Origin: an uncultured Prevotella sp.
GTDB taxonomy: Bacteria; Bacteroidota; Bacteroidia; Bacteroidales; Bacteroidaceae
Assembly (NCBI RefSeq): GCF_900549175.1
Contig: NZ_URNN01000064.1
Location: 1 to 18,249 of the forward strand
Direction: 5' to 3'
Length of the DNA stretch: 18,249 bases
The notes beneath the pieces are model-generated. The model was not told the origin of the DNA. It did no database searches and saw only the letters and a list, made by a program, of their open reading frames with translations. Position 1 is the first letter of the stretch, and each line of letters starts with the position of its first letter. Positions 1 through 7,871 of this stretch are shown one piece after another. The position numbers and the translations under genes are program-made.

Positions 1-3
1 TAA

Positions 4-17
4 TCGGCGCAAGCCGA
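4..17. other. Short hairpin with GCAA loop near the window edge
   Basis: Five-base arms TCGGC and GCCGA enclose a GCAA (GNRA-type) tetraloop. It lies about 40 bp downstream of the GH2 stop codon. No clear U-tract follows on the minus strand before the window ends, so a terminator role is only possible. The structure may continue outside the window. Confidence 0.3.
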
Positions 18-21
18 CAAC

Positions 22-56
22 TCGTAATTCAAAATTCAAAATTCGTAATTCAAAAT
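22..56. repeat. AT-rich 14-bp direct repeat at the 3' end of the GH2 gene
   Basis: The 14-mer TCGTAATTCAAAAT occurs exactly at 22-35 and again at 43-56, separated by a further partial TTCAAAA unit (36-42). The second copy reaches the last base of the GH2 stop codon. It looks like simple-sequence filler between genes; no function is visible. Confidence 0.6.
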
Positions 57-2464
57 CAGACAGTTCTTATGTCTATCGTCTTTTCCAGCTTGCGTTTCTT
101 GTCCGTAACCTTCAGTGTCATGGTGCCGGGTGTCTTTGTGCTGCGCACCACGACGACGAGCTGTCCGGCAAAGAGCTTCATCTGCGGTTCGGTGAACGGC
201 TCAAGCGATGTTGCGTCGCCGTTGCAGGCGGCCTGATATGTGCCTTCGCCCGTCACCTCGAACGTCAGTTCGTCGTCGGCCGTGGGGCAGAAGTTGCCGT
301 CCTTGTCGGCAAGCGACACCGTCACAAAGGCCATGTCGTCGCCGTCGGCAGCCAGTGTCTTGCGTTCCCCGTCGGCATATTCGGCCGTGAGAACGAGCTG
401 TGCCGGTGTGCCGGCGGTGCGCCTCACGTCCTCTCCAATCTTGTTCCCGTCGGCGTCGTATGCCACCACACGTATTTCTCCCGGCTCATATTTCACGTCG
501 TTCCAGCGCAGGCGGTAGCGGTCGAGCCGGCCCTCCCTGTTCTTCCTTACGCGGCCCTGGCTCTTGCCGTTGACGAAGAGTTCGCCCTCCACGCCGTCCG
601 TATAGCAGTACACCGGGGTCACCTTTCCCTTGCGGTCGGGCCATGTCCAGTGGGGCAGCAGGTGCACGGTGTGCTCGCGGGTGTTCCACTTGCTGCGGTA
701 GAGATAGTAGCGGTCTTTGGGCAGTCCGGCCAGGTCGCAGATGCCGAAGTAGCTGCTGCGGCTCGGCCAATACTCGTCGTAGGGTGTCGGTTCGCCCAGA
801 TAGTCGTAGCCGGTCCACACAAACTCGCCTATCACCTGCGTGTAGTCGTCCTGCCAGCGCCAGTCGTCGTCGGGCAGGTTGCTCCACGAACAGTATTCGG
901 TGTCGTAGCCGTTGCACTGCCCGTCGGCGTATGTCCGCTTGTTGGACACCTCTACCGGGAATTTGTAGATGCCGCGCGAGCTTACCGTCGATGCCGTCTC
1001 TGAGCCGAGCAGGAAGCCCTGCGGCAGCTCCTTCAGGCCCTTTTCGTATTTGTGCAGGCGGTAGTTGAAGCCCGGCACGTCCATAACCTGTGCGAATCCC
1101 GTCTTCATTGCGTTGTCCACGCGGTCCATACCCTGCGTCACCGTGCGCGAGGGGTCGAGCCTGTGGCAGATGTCCTGCAGGCGGCGGGCAATGTCGCTGC
1201 CGCCCTTCATGCCCTGTTCGGGTATCTCGTTGCCTATGCTCCACATCACTATCGAGGGGTGGTTGCGGTGGTTTTTCACAAGGTTCTCCATGTCGCGGTC
1301 TGCCCATTCGTCGAAGAAGCGGGCGTAGCCGTTCTTGCACTTGGCGTATTTCCACATGTCGAAGCTCTCGGCCATCACCATCATGCCCAGCGAGTCGCAG
1401 ATGTCCATCTGCATCTTCGACGGCATGTTGTGCGCCGTGCGTATGGCGTCGCAGCCCATCGCCTTCATCATCTTTATCTGGCGTATCAGCGCGGCCTTGT
1501 TTATGGCGGCGCCGAGCGGGCCGAGGTCGTGGTGCAGGCAAACGCCCTTGAACTTGCGTGTCTGTCCGTTCAACTGGAATCCGCCCTCCTTTGTCACCGT
1601 CGCCATGCGTATGCCCACGTTCACTGTCTGCTCGTCTACGAGCTTGCGGTCGCGGTACAGTTTGGTCACGAGCCTGTAGAGATATGGCGATTCGGGCGAC
1701 CACAGCTGCGGTTTCTTCACGTCGAGCACGGCGTTTATGTCGCCCGTCTCCGTCATGTCGCAGTGGCTTTCGGCCACGACGAATCCCTTACGGTCGTACA
1801 GGGCTATGTTCACGCCCATCGTTCCGTCGGTGATGTTGCCCCCAACCTTGGCCGTAACCTTCATCTCGGCCGTCTTCTTGTCGGCACGGGTGGTGTAGGC
1901 GAATGTCTCGAATGTCTCGAAGCGCGCTTCGTCTTCGTTCACTATGAGTGTCACGGGGCGGTAGATGCCGCCTCCGGGATACCAACGGCTGCTCTCCTCC
2001 ACGTTGTTCAGGTCCACCTCTACGGTGTTGTCACCCGTCTTCACGTACGGTGTTATGTCGGTCTTGAAGGCGTTGTAGCCGTATGCCCAGTAGCCGGCGC
2101 GCCGTCCGTTGACGCTCACCGTTGGCTCGCTCATGGCTCCGTCGAACACCAGTTCGGCGTGCTTGCAGCCTGCCGGAATGTGTATTGTCGTCTTGTAGTG
2201 GCCTTCGCCTATCCACGGCAGCGCACCTGAGCGCCCCGACTTTTCCGTCTTCTCTTTCTCGCCGTTCTGCTCTATGGCCACCACCTGCAGGTCCCACTTC
2301 TTGTCGAACGGCCCGCTTATGGCCCAGTCGTGCGGTATGCGCACGCTTTCCCACTGCGCCTTGTCGCGCGAAAACTGCCATCCTTCGCTCAGCACCGTCT
2401 CGTGGCGTTGTGCCGTGGCCGTGGCGGCGAGCGACAGGGCAAGTAATAATGCTTTGTTCTTCAT
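56..2464 (-). CDS. Secreted glycoside hydrolase family 2 enzyme (beta-galactosidase-like)
   Basis: An 802-residue retaining exo-glycosidase, most likely a beta-galactosidase of the Bacteroidales GH2 type. A signal peptide occupies residues 1-19 (KNKALLLALSLAATATAQ), so the enzyme acts in the periplasm or at the surface. The N-terminal jelly-roll sugar-binding domain spans about 25-175 (IPHDW near 43; SSRWYPGGGIYRP at 158-170). An Ig-like domain follows to about 290, then a TIM barrel from about 300 (FKGVCLHHDLG). The expected acid/base is Glu413 in WSIGNEIP and the nucleophile Glu489 in GSETAS. The segment around 545-640 (GEFVWTGYDYLGEP, then HWTWPDRKGKV and FVNGKSQG) matches the DUF4982-type region of these enzymes, and a last Ig/invasin-like domain ends the protein. 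The start is an ATG followed by a good signal peptide. Family assignment is secure. Substrate is not: GH2 also includes beta-glucuronidases and beta-mannosidases. No SusC/SusD pair is present beside it in this window. Confidence 0.93.
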   Translation of the reverse strand: MKNKALLLALSLAATATAQRHETVLSEGWQFSRDKAQWESVRIPHDWAISGPFDKKWDLQVVAIEQNGEKEKTEKSGRSGALPWIGEGHYKTTIHIPAGCKHAELVFDGAMSEPTVSVNGRRAGYWAYGYNAFKTDITPYVKTGDNTVEVDLNNVEESSRWYPGGGIYRPVTLIVNEDEARFETFETFAYTTRADKKTAEMKVTAKVGGNITDGTMGVNIALYDRKGFVVAESHCDMTETGDINAVLDVKKPQLWSPESPYLYRLVTKLYRDRKLVDEQTVNVGIRMATVTKEGGFQLNGQTRKFKGVCLHHDLGPLGAAINKAALIRQIKMMKAMGCDAIRTAHNMPSKMQMDICDSLGMMVMAESFDMWKYAKCKNGYARFFDEWADRDMENLVKNHRNHPSIVMWSIGNEIPEQGMKGGSDIARRLQDICHRLDPSRTVTQGMDRVDNAMKTGFAQVMDVPGFNYRLHKYEKGLKELPQGFLLGSETASTVSSRGIYKFPVEVSNKRTYADGQCNGYDTEYCSWSNLPDDDWRWQDDYTQVIGEFVWTGYDYLGEPTPYDEYWPSRSSYFGICDLAGLPKDRYYLYRSKWNTREHTVHLLPHWTWPDRKGKVTPVYCYTDGVEGELFVNGKSQGRVRKNREGRLDRYRLRWNDVKYEPGEIRVVAYDADGNKIGEDVRRTAGTPAQLVLTAEYADGERKTLAADGDDMAFVTVSLADKDGNFCPTADDELTFEVTGEGTYQAACNGDATSLEPFTEPQMKLFAGQLVVVVRSTKTPGTMTLKVTDKKRKLEKTIDIRTV

Positions 2465-2501
2465 ATCGTTTATAAGTTTTAGTAGCTTTTATAATGTTCT
2501 G

Positions 2502-2520
2502 CAAATATAATGTTTTTTTT
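2502..2520 (-). promoter_or_regulatory. Putative Bacteroidetes -7 promoter box of the GH2 gene, with adjacent T8 tract
   Basis: On the minus strand positions 2509-2502 read TATATTTG, a perfect match to the Bacteroidetes sigma-ABfr -7 consensus TAnnTTTG. It lies 37 bp upstream of the GH2 ATG. Directly upstream, in the expected -33/-7 spacer, is a run of eight identical bases (T on plus, A on minus, 2513-2520). I found no clear TTTG -33 box at the usual distance, so the call rests on the -7 match and its position. Confidence 0.5.
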
Positions 2521-2748
2521 GTTAACGGCCTAACATTCGTGTCACTTTATTTCCCCTGCACCCGGATTGCGGGACGTGATTTGCACCGTATGTGAATATT
2601 TGCGACAAAACACTTCGCCGTACGCCGCAAAACCGCCGCTTGCCGCCGGTGGGGCGAAAATGGCGCATTTTCGGCTGAAACAGGATGCGCTGACTGTCAG
2701 ATACTTACGGAACGGGCGGACAAAAGCGGCGTGTAAAGAAAGCAGAGA

Positions 2749-2861
2749 GGCCCGTTTTGCCATGCAAAAGTGCCCATATCGCACTGCAATATGGGTACTT
2801 TTGCACTGTGATATGGGCACTTTTGCAAGGCAATATGAGTCTTTGCATGGCAAAACGGGCC
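2749..2861. repeat. Nested palindromic repeat element with about three 22-bp internal units
   Basis: The outer arms are a perfect 20-bp inverted repeat: 2749-2768 against 2842-2861, including CCCGTTTTGCCATGC and its complement. Inside, 2763-2780 (TGCAAAAGTGCCCATATC) is perfectly complementary to 2810-2827, and 2763-2779 pairs with 2789-2805 with one mismatch. The 3' half is also a tandem repeat of period 22: ATATGGG(T/C)ACTTTTGCA begins at 2789 and 2811, and a degenerate copy begins at 2833. The left arm can therefore form mutually exclusive hairpins. It is intergenic and resembles a REP or small MITE-like element, or a regulatory RNA structure; the sequence does not decide between these. Confidence 0.75.
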
Positions 2862-3078
2862 GTTTCAGACCGTGATTCGGCCGTTTCGGGAGCCGGAAAC
2901 GGTGTTTCTGAGGTATTACGGCCGTCGTTTTGTGCCCGCGAAGGGCATTTTCCGGCATCCTGTTTTTCCAGAATGAGTGGAAAAAAGTGCGTTTTTTAAG
3001 AATAAAAATTACACATCAGCATCCCTTCCGTCATGTTTTTGGTTCCGTATATGTGGGAAATCGTTGGGGTGTGTGACA

Positions 3079-4935
3079 TTATTCCGTCCCGAGTTGCTCT
3101 TTCATCTTCCTTATATTGTCCTTGAACTGCCCGAAGTTGCGGTACAGATGCTCGCGTACGTTAACCGGTATGATGCGGCCGTCGGGAGCCATCAGCTCAT
3201 AATGGGGTATGCCGTTGAAGCGGAAGAGGGCCATCAGACGGTTGTAGTCATCCTGCGACAGGCGGTAACATTCCTCGCCACGCAGGTTTTTTGCCACATA
3301 TTCGTCGTATTGTTTCTGTGGAGAATAGCGTTCGCCGGTGATGAAAACCATTTCCACGTCGGGCAGTGTTGCGATGGAGTCGCGGAGTTCCTGCGTGCGC
3401 TCGATGTTGGCGCGGCACGGCGCGCAGTATATCCCCCAAAAGTCGATGTAGACAAACTTGCCCCTGTACCGGTCCGTTATGGCTCGCAGTACATCGGTGG
3501 CCTTGCTTTCGGGCAGGCCGTAGGCCATGGTCTTGGGGGCTGTCAGCTCGTCTTTCATCTCGTCGAGCAGGCTGCGCACGAATGGCGATGTCACGATATT
3601 GCGCCTTCTGTCCATGTCTTTCAGTGTCTCGTCGGGCCGGTGTTCAAACTGATTTTTGTATCTGTTTTTGTTGAGCCAGGTCATCTGCAGGAGTATCGAC
3701 GGATGTGGGCCCGTGCCGAACAGTGCCCTGTCTGCGGCCATGGCGGTGCTGTCCGTTCCTATTGTTATTCTTTCACCGTCGTATTGTCTGAATATGGGGG
3801 AGCTGTATTCATACCGGTTGAGCAGGGTGCTCATGTTGCCGGTGAATATCAGGCACGACAGGTCCTCCACCGGCAGGCGGCGCACTGTGGAGTAGTTGTC
3901 GGTGTCAAGCTGTTCCTTGTCCATTTCGTTTCTTATACATCCGTAGAACGTTATTATGTGTCTCATCAGGACATATGTCCTCAACAGATGCGTTTCGCGC
4001 GGCGAAAGTCCGCATCGTCCGGCTATGTAGTCTGTTGTGGCAAGCATGCTGTCCACCTTCGACTCCATCCATTTGTCGTATCCGGACATGGGCATGCTGT
4101 CGGCCACGGCCTTCACTTTGCTGTATTCCAGTGCCGGACTGCCACCCCTTCTTGACATTATATTGAGCAGGCGGGTGTATCCGGCTGTCTCCGGATATGT
4201 AACTTTTCCTTTGTCGTTGATGGTGATGTCAAGCGTGTCGCCGGCCTCCGTATAGAAGTAATATATGGTTCTGTCATCCATGAGATAGGATATGCTGGGG
4301 TGGTTTACGGGGATGGTGGCGGTGAATGTGCCGTCGTCGGCAACGTCGAAGACCTGCGGGAGGTCTTCCTGAGTCATGCTGTTGGAGCCAAGATAGGTTA
4401 TTGTATTGGGGTGTTTGCCCGTGAACCGTCCTCGCACCACGCCCGTGCCACGGCGGAAGAATGTGCTTTCGTCGGTGATGCCTTGCCTGCCTGCTTTGGT
4501 CTTCTTGGGCTTGGGCAGTGGTGTCCCGCTGTCATGTATGCCCCAGATTGTCCATCCGTCAGGGCCTTCGGTGAAGTCGATGAAGCGTGTGGTGTGCGGC
4601 ATGGGCTCAAAAGAGACCTTGAAGTCGGTCTTGCCCGATGGCGGCATGTAGAAGCGTTTGGCCAATGTGATGCCAATGCCGTGGCGTGCTGCGTACTTCT
4701 TTCCGTCATCGCCGGTCAGTGTCGAAGCCCGCGCTATGCGTATCCATTCGTTCGGTTTGTATTCGGAATGAAACGAAACGACGGTTGCAGTGTCGGTGAA
4801 TTCCACTTTGGTGACGGTCAGCGAGCTCCCCGTGTTGGACAAAAGCCATGCCGGTCGCTCCATCGTTTTGGTTTTCCTGCCATGTGCCGTAAGTGCGAAA
4901 AGTGCCAGGCATGTAGATAATAATAATTTGTTCAT
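3079..4935 (-). CDS. TlpA-like extracytoplasmic thioredoxin-fold protein with intact CAPC site
   Basis: A 618-residue exported protein with a C-terminal thioredoxin domain, expected to act as a disulfide reductase in the periplasm. A signal peptide spans residues 1-19 (LLLSTCLALFALTAHG). The first 470 residues have no CxxC and no domain I can name firmly. Residues 160-250 look like the beta-rich DUF4369-type segment (TYLGSNSMTQED, then DTLDITIND) often fused to TlpA in Bacteroidales. The thioredoxin domain starts near 488: KFVYIDFWGIYCAPCRANIE, with Cys504 and Cys507 at the active site and a likely cis-proline Pro577 in NGIPHYELM. TlpA/ResA proteins are usually 150-400 residues, so this one carries a large extra N-terminal part. 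It is the last gene of the run that begins at the sigma factor, 36 bp after the barrel gene. Compare the gene at 7872-9866, which has the same fold without the cysteines. Confidence 0.82.
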   Translation of the reverse strand: MNKLLLSTCLALFALTAHGRKTKTMERPAWLLSNTGSSLTVTKVEFTDTATVVSFHSEYKPNEWIRIARASTLTGDDGKKYAARHGIGITLAKRFYMPPSGKTDFKVSFEPMPHTTRFIDFTEGPDGWTIWGIHDSGTPLPKPKKTKAGRQGITDESTFFRRGTGVVRGRFTGKHPNTITYLGSNSMTQEDLPQVFDVADDGTFTATIPVNHPSISYLMDDRTIYYFYTEAGDTLDITINDKGKVTYPETAGYTRLLNIMSRRGGSPALEYSKVKAVADSMPMSGYDKWMESKVDSMLATTDYIAGRCGLSPRETHLLRTYVLMRHIITFYGCIRNEMDKEQLDTDNYSTVRRLPVEDLSCLIFTGNMSTLLNRYEYSSPIFRQYDGERITIGTDSTAMAADRALFGTGPHPSILLQMTWLNKNRYKNQFEHRPDETLKDMDRRRNIVTSPFVRSLLDEMKDELTAPKTMAYGLPESKATDVLRAITDRYRGKFVYIDFWGIYCAPCRANIERTQELRDSIATLPDVEMVFITGERYSPQKQYDEYVAKNLRGEECYRLSQDDYNRLMALFRFNGIPHYELMAPDGRIIPVNVREHLYRNFGQFKDNIRKMKEQLGTE

Positions 4936-4971
4936 GTGGTTTGAATGTGGGTATAGGTATGGATATTTGTG

Positions 4972-7782
4972 TTATTTCTTCTCCGGCTTCTTGGTGAACT
5001 TGTACGCCGCGGTGAGCATTACGTAGCGCGGTATGCAGTTGTACCATGTCTCGGTGCGGCCCTGCGCGTTGATGTTGTAGCGCACGGCAGACAGCCGGTG
5101 CAGCAGGTCGAAGGCCTGTAGTTTGGCCGTAAGGCGGCCATTGAAGAAGGAACGGGTGAGCTGTGCGTTCCATACGAGGTCGTCGGTGTTCATCATCCGG
5201 CTGCTGTAGCCGCGGCGGCAGAACATGTTTATGTCTGTGGCCACGGTCAGGCCGGTGCCCGGAATGGTGTACTGGGCGTTGCCGCCGTACTGGAAGTCGT
5301 AGGTGTCGATGCGCTCGAAGCTGTCGGTGTTGCCCGTGCTGTTGCGCATGACGAGCTTTGATACGATGGCCGCCGAGAGCTTGTCGTGGCGGTATGACAC
5401 CTTGCCGTTGAGGCGGGTGTAGATGTTTGTCACCTTGCTCAGCACGTCGGCATCGGTGTCGTAGGCTATGTCGAAGTCGACGCTGCGCTCGTATTTCACG
5501 CTTCCGTTTACGTCGAAGCGCAGGCGTTTCTGCCTGTCTATGGGGCGCTGCCATCCGGCCTTCAGCGTTCCGCTCCAGTTTCCGTCAACGTTGTCGGTCA
5601 TGCGGGTGTAGGCACCGGTGGCCGAGTTGTATGTGGTTCGGGTGCCGCGTGCGTTCTGTTCCAGCCGGAAGTCGTAGCCCACGTACAGCGACGAGCCGAG
5701 GCTGTCGTTCTTGAACGTTACGGTTCCTTCCGACTTGTGCGTCTTGCGGTTCTTTATTCCGGGGTTGTTGATGCGTATGGAGAGCGGGTCGGAGTCGTTG
5801 CTCACGGGCATTAGCGACGCGAAGTCGGGGCGCGACACGCTGAGGTCGTATCTGAAATATAGTTGTGTCTTGCCGTATGTTCTCAGGAAGATGTGCGGTT
5901 CGAGGGATGTATATGCCCTGTGGGCCGTGGTGTCGAGGGTGGCGCAGTGGTAGTTCATTCGCTCTGTCAGCCGCCTGACGGGCAGAGAAATGCGAAAACT
6001 CATCTTGTCTGTATATTTCGACATCGCCATTGTGCCGGTATAGGCACGCACCATTGTGTTGGATGTGTGGCTGTTGCCGGCGTCGAGTGCCATGTCGAGC
6101 GAGTCGCGGGTGGAGGGCAACAGGCCGAATTCCTCATAGCGTTCGTTGTCCAACATGTCGAGCCTGTAGAAGCCGTTGGTCACGCTTTGCTGGTTCTGCG
6201 AGTATTCCAGATACGGTCCTATCTCCCATTCGCCGGGCAGGGCGAAGTCATAATTGACGCTGATGTCATAGTTGTAGTTGCTCGTGTGGCTGTCGGTATA
6301 GCTGTTGCGCAGGTCTTGTCCGCCCGTGGCGGCATAGTCGGTGCGCGTCAGGCTGAAGCTTTCGGCGGGCTTGTTGTTGTAGTATGAGCCGCTGAGATTG
6401 ACCGACAGGTAGTCGCCCGACTCAAAACTCTTGCTCCAGTACAGGTATTGGTTTATGTTGATGCTGCGGTAGCGGTTGCTCCCGAGGCTGTACCGCCTGT
6501 TGGTAAGTGTGGTGGTGAAGGTGGAGTCGCGGCTTTCCGACATGCTGTTGCCGTTGGTGTAGCTGAGCCATGTGAAGGAGTTGAGGCGCAGCTTCCGCAG
6601 CGAGAACTGGTTCTGCAGATTGAAACGGAAATCGTCGCTGAGCGTTTTCGACGAGCTTCCGCGGTAGATGCTGCCGTCTGTGGCAAAGCTCTCCGAGGCC
6701 GTGCTGGTCTCGTTGTCGGCGTCTTTCCATGTCAGTGTTGACGAGAATCTCTCGCTGAAAGTCTTCTCCTTGTCCTCCGTATCGAGGTCGATACCCGCCT
6801 GGCGCGTTTTGAGCAGGCCGCGCGGCATGTCCGACGGCTTCCATTCGCCGTCGTTTCCGGGCTTGCGGTCTTCGTTCACGTTGTTGATATTGGCAAAGGC
6901 CGACAGGCGGGTGTGGTCGTCGTAGTACAGTCCGAAGGCCCGGCCCAGCCACCTGTCTTCGGTTCCTGCGCCCGCCTCGGCGTTGGCAATGTAGCCCCGC
7001 GCGTACTCGCGCTTCAGCTTGACGTCCATCACATACTCCTTTTCCTCGACGTCGCGGCCCGCCAGTTCGCTCTTCTCTGTGCTCTTGTGATACACCTGAA
7101 CGTTCTTTACGGTGAAGTAGGGCAGGTTTTCGAGCATCACCTTGTTGTCGCCCTTGAAGAAGGCTTTGCCGTTGAGCAGCAGGTTTTCTATCTTCTTTCC
7201 GTTCACGTAGATGTCGCCGTTGTCCTTTATTTCCGCTCCGGGCATCTGGCGGATGAGTCCGTCGAGCATCGAGCCTTCGGGCAGGTTGAACGCCGCGGCG
7301 TCGTAGACGATTGTGTCGCCGCGGTAGGCTATCTGCACGCGCGTGCCCCTGACCACCAGCTCATTGAGGCTTCCGCCCTCCATGCCGCTGCCGTTGCGGC
7401 GCTTTTTCATGAGGTGCTGCGGTATCTCAAAGTACGATTTGCGCCCTATTTTCTTTATCTCGAAGTCGACGAGGCAGTCTTCGTAGCCGTCGTACGATGC
7501 CTTGACGATGTACTTGGCCACAGTGCGCGGTACCTTGAAGTCGTACCACGACCATGTTCCTCTGTCGCTTACGTAGCATGTAGCGGTGTCCACCACGGTG
7601 GAATCGGGCCGCATCAGCGTGACGAATGCCGCCAGCTTGCCACGTGTGAAGGAGTCGTAGACGCTGCCGCCTATGGTCACTGTCTTTTCTTTCTTTCGGC
7701 TTTTCCCTGTGTCGGATGCCGTTTGCGCCTGCATTGCGGTGGCCGCAAGGAGGCTGATGATGGTTATAATGTATTTTCTCAT
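4972..7782 (-). CDS. Outer-membrane plug-and-barrel protein (TonB-dependent receptor-like)
   Basis: A 936-residue outer-membrane protein. I choose the ATG at 7782 because a signal peptide begins there (RKYIITIISLLAATAMQAQ); an in-frame ATG 12 codons upstream would bury it. After the signal comes a carboxypeptidase-regulatory-like beta domain (about 34-115: TVTIGGSVYDSFTRGKLAAF). A plug-like domain follows at about 139-255 (LNELVVRGTRVQIAYRGDT, then PGAEIKDNGDIYVNGKKIEN). From about 256 to the end there are alternating amphipathic strands of a beta barrel. This order matches the outer membrane beta-barrel/TonB-dependent receptor superfamily. I see no SusD partner, no STN signalling domain and no obvious TonB box, and the last strand (VMLTAAYKF) is followed by a basic tail TKKPEKK. 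Possible roles are import, secretion, or sensing for the sigma/anti-sigma pair upstream; the ligand is unknown. An 89-bp gap with a weak GGGCA/TGCCC hairpin separates it from the preceding gene. Confidence 0.82.
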   Translation of the reverse strand: MRKYIITIISLLAATAMQAQTASDTGKSRKKEKTVTIGGSVYDSFTRGKLAAFVTLMRPDSTVVDTATCYVSDRGTWSWYDFKVPRTVAKYIVKASYDGYEDCLVDFEIKKIGRKSYFEIPQHLMKKRRNGSGMEGGSLNELVVRGTRVQIAYRGDTIVYDAAAFNLPEGSMLDGLIRQMPGAEIKDNGDIYVNGKKIENLLLNGKAFFKGDNKVMLENLPYFTVKNVQVYHKSTEKSELAGRDVEEKEYVMDVKLKREYARGYIANAEAGAGTEDRWLGRAFGLYYDDHTRLSAFANINNVNEDRKPGNDGEWKPSDMPRGLLKTRQAGIDLDTEDKEKTFSERFSSTLTWKDADNETSTASESFATDGSIYRGSSSKTLSDDFRFNLQNQFSLRKLRLNSFTWLSYTNGNSMSESRDSTFTTTLTNRRYSLGSNRYRSININQYLYWSKSFESGDYLSVNLSGSYYNNKPAESFSLTRTDYAATGGQDLRNSYTDSHTSNYNYDISVNYDFALPGEWEIGPYLEYSQNQQSVTNGFYRLDMLDNERYEEFGLLPSTRDSLDMALDAGNSHTSNTMVRAYTGTMAMSKYTDKMSFRISLPVRRLTERMNYHCATLDTTAHRAYTSLEPHIFLRTYGKTQLYFRYDLSVSRPDFASLMPVSNDSDPLSIRINNPGIKNRKTHKSEGTVTFKNDSLGSSLYVGYDFRLEQNARGTRTTYNSATGAYTRMTDNVDGNWSGTLKAGWQRPIDRQKRLRFDVNGSVKYERSVDFDIAYDTDADVLSKVTNIYTRLNGKVSYRHDKLSAAIVSKLVMRNSTGNTDSFERIDTYDFQYGGNAQYTIPGTGLTVATDINMFCRRGYSSRMMNTDDLVWNAQLTRSFFNGRLTAKLQAFDLLHRLSAVRYNINAQGRTETWYNCIPRYVMLTAAYKFTKKPEKK

Positions 7783-7871
7783 GTGCGTTTTTTGAAAAAC
7801 GGGCACCGTCATTCGCATGGCAATGCCCGCCGGCCGGGTTCACGGCCTCATATTATTAAACTAAAAAACAA

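Larger units (their letters stand above)
2465..3078. other. 614-bp intergenic region upstream of the GH2 gene
   Basis: This gap separates the end of the sigma-factor operon from the GH2 gene. It holds the GH2 -7 box (2502-2509), a small hairpin at 2655-2673 (arms CGAAAATG/CATTTTCG, three-base loop), the nested palindromic repeat at 2749-2861, and a further hairpin at 2881-2902 (CCGTTTC/GAAACGG). Open frames of 80-138 codons cross it on both strands. They follow the palindromes and lack any recognisable domain or convincing start, so I do not call them genes. I see no clear terminator just after the stop at 3079. Confidence 0.6.

Noticed and set aside
1052..2230. 392-codon plus-strand frame antisense to the GH2 gene (and similar long plus frames at 2977-4155, 6913-7992, 12263-13225, 13878-15077 and 16501-17511)
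   Set aside because: All are mirror frames of convincing minus-strand genes, rich in Val/His/Ala as expected from antisense of G/C-ending codons, with no family motifs.
2655..2673. Hairpin CGAAAATG/CATTTTCG as a terminator of the sigma operon
   Set aside because: It lies about 400 bp past the operon's last stop codon and has no U-tract on either strand.
2542..2958. 138-codon minus-strand open frame in the intergenic region, and 102- and 80-codon frames on plus
   Set aside because: They run across the palindromic repeat, have no recognisable domain or signal, and are best explained by the high-GC repeat sequence keeping frames open.
7783..7818. Upstream ATG for the barrel gene adding 12 residues
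   Set aside because: The extension is not hydrophobic and would push the signal peptide inward; the ATG at 7782 starts a standard signal peptide.
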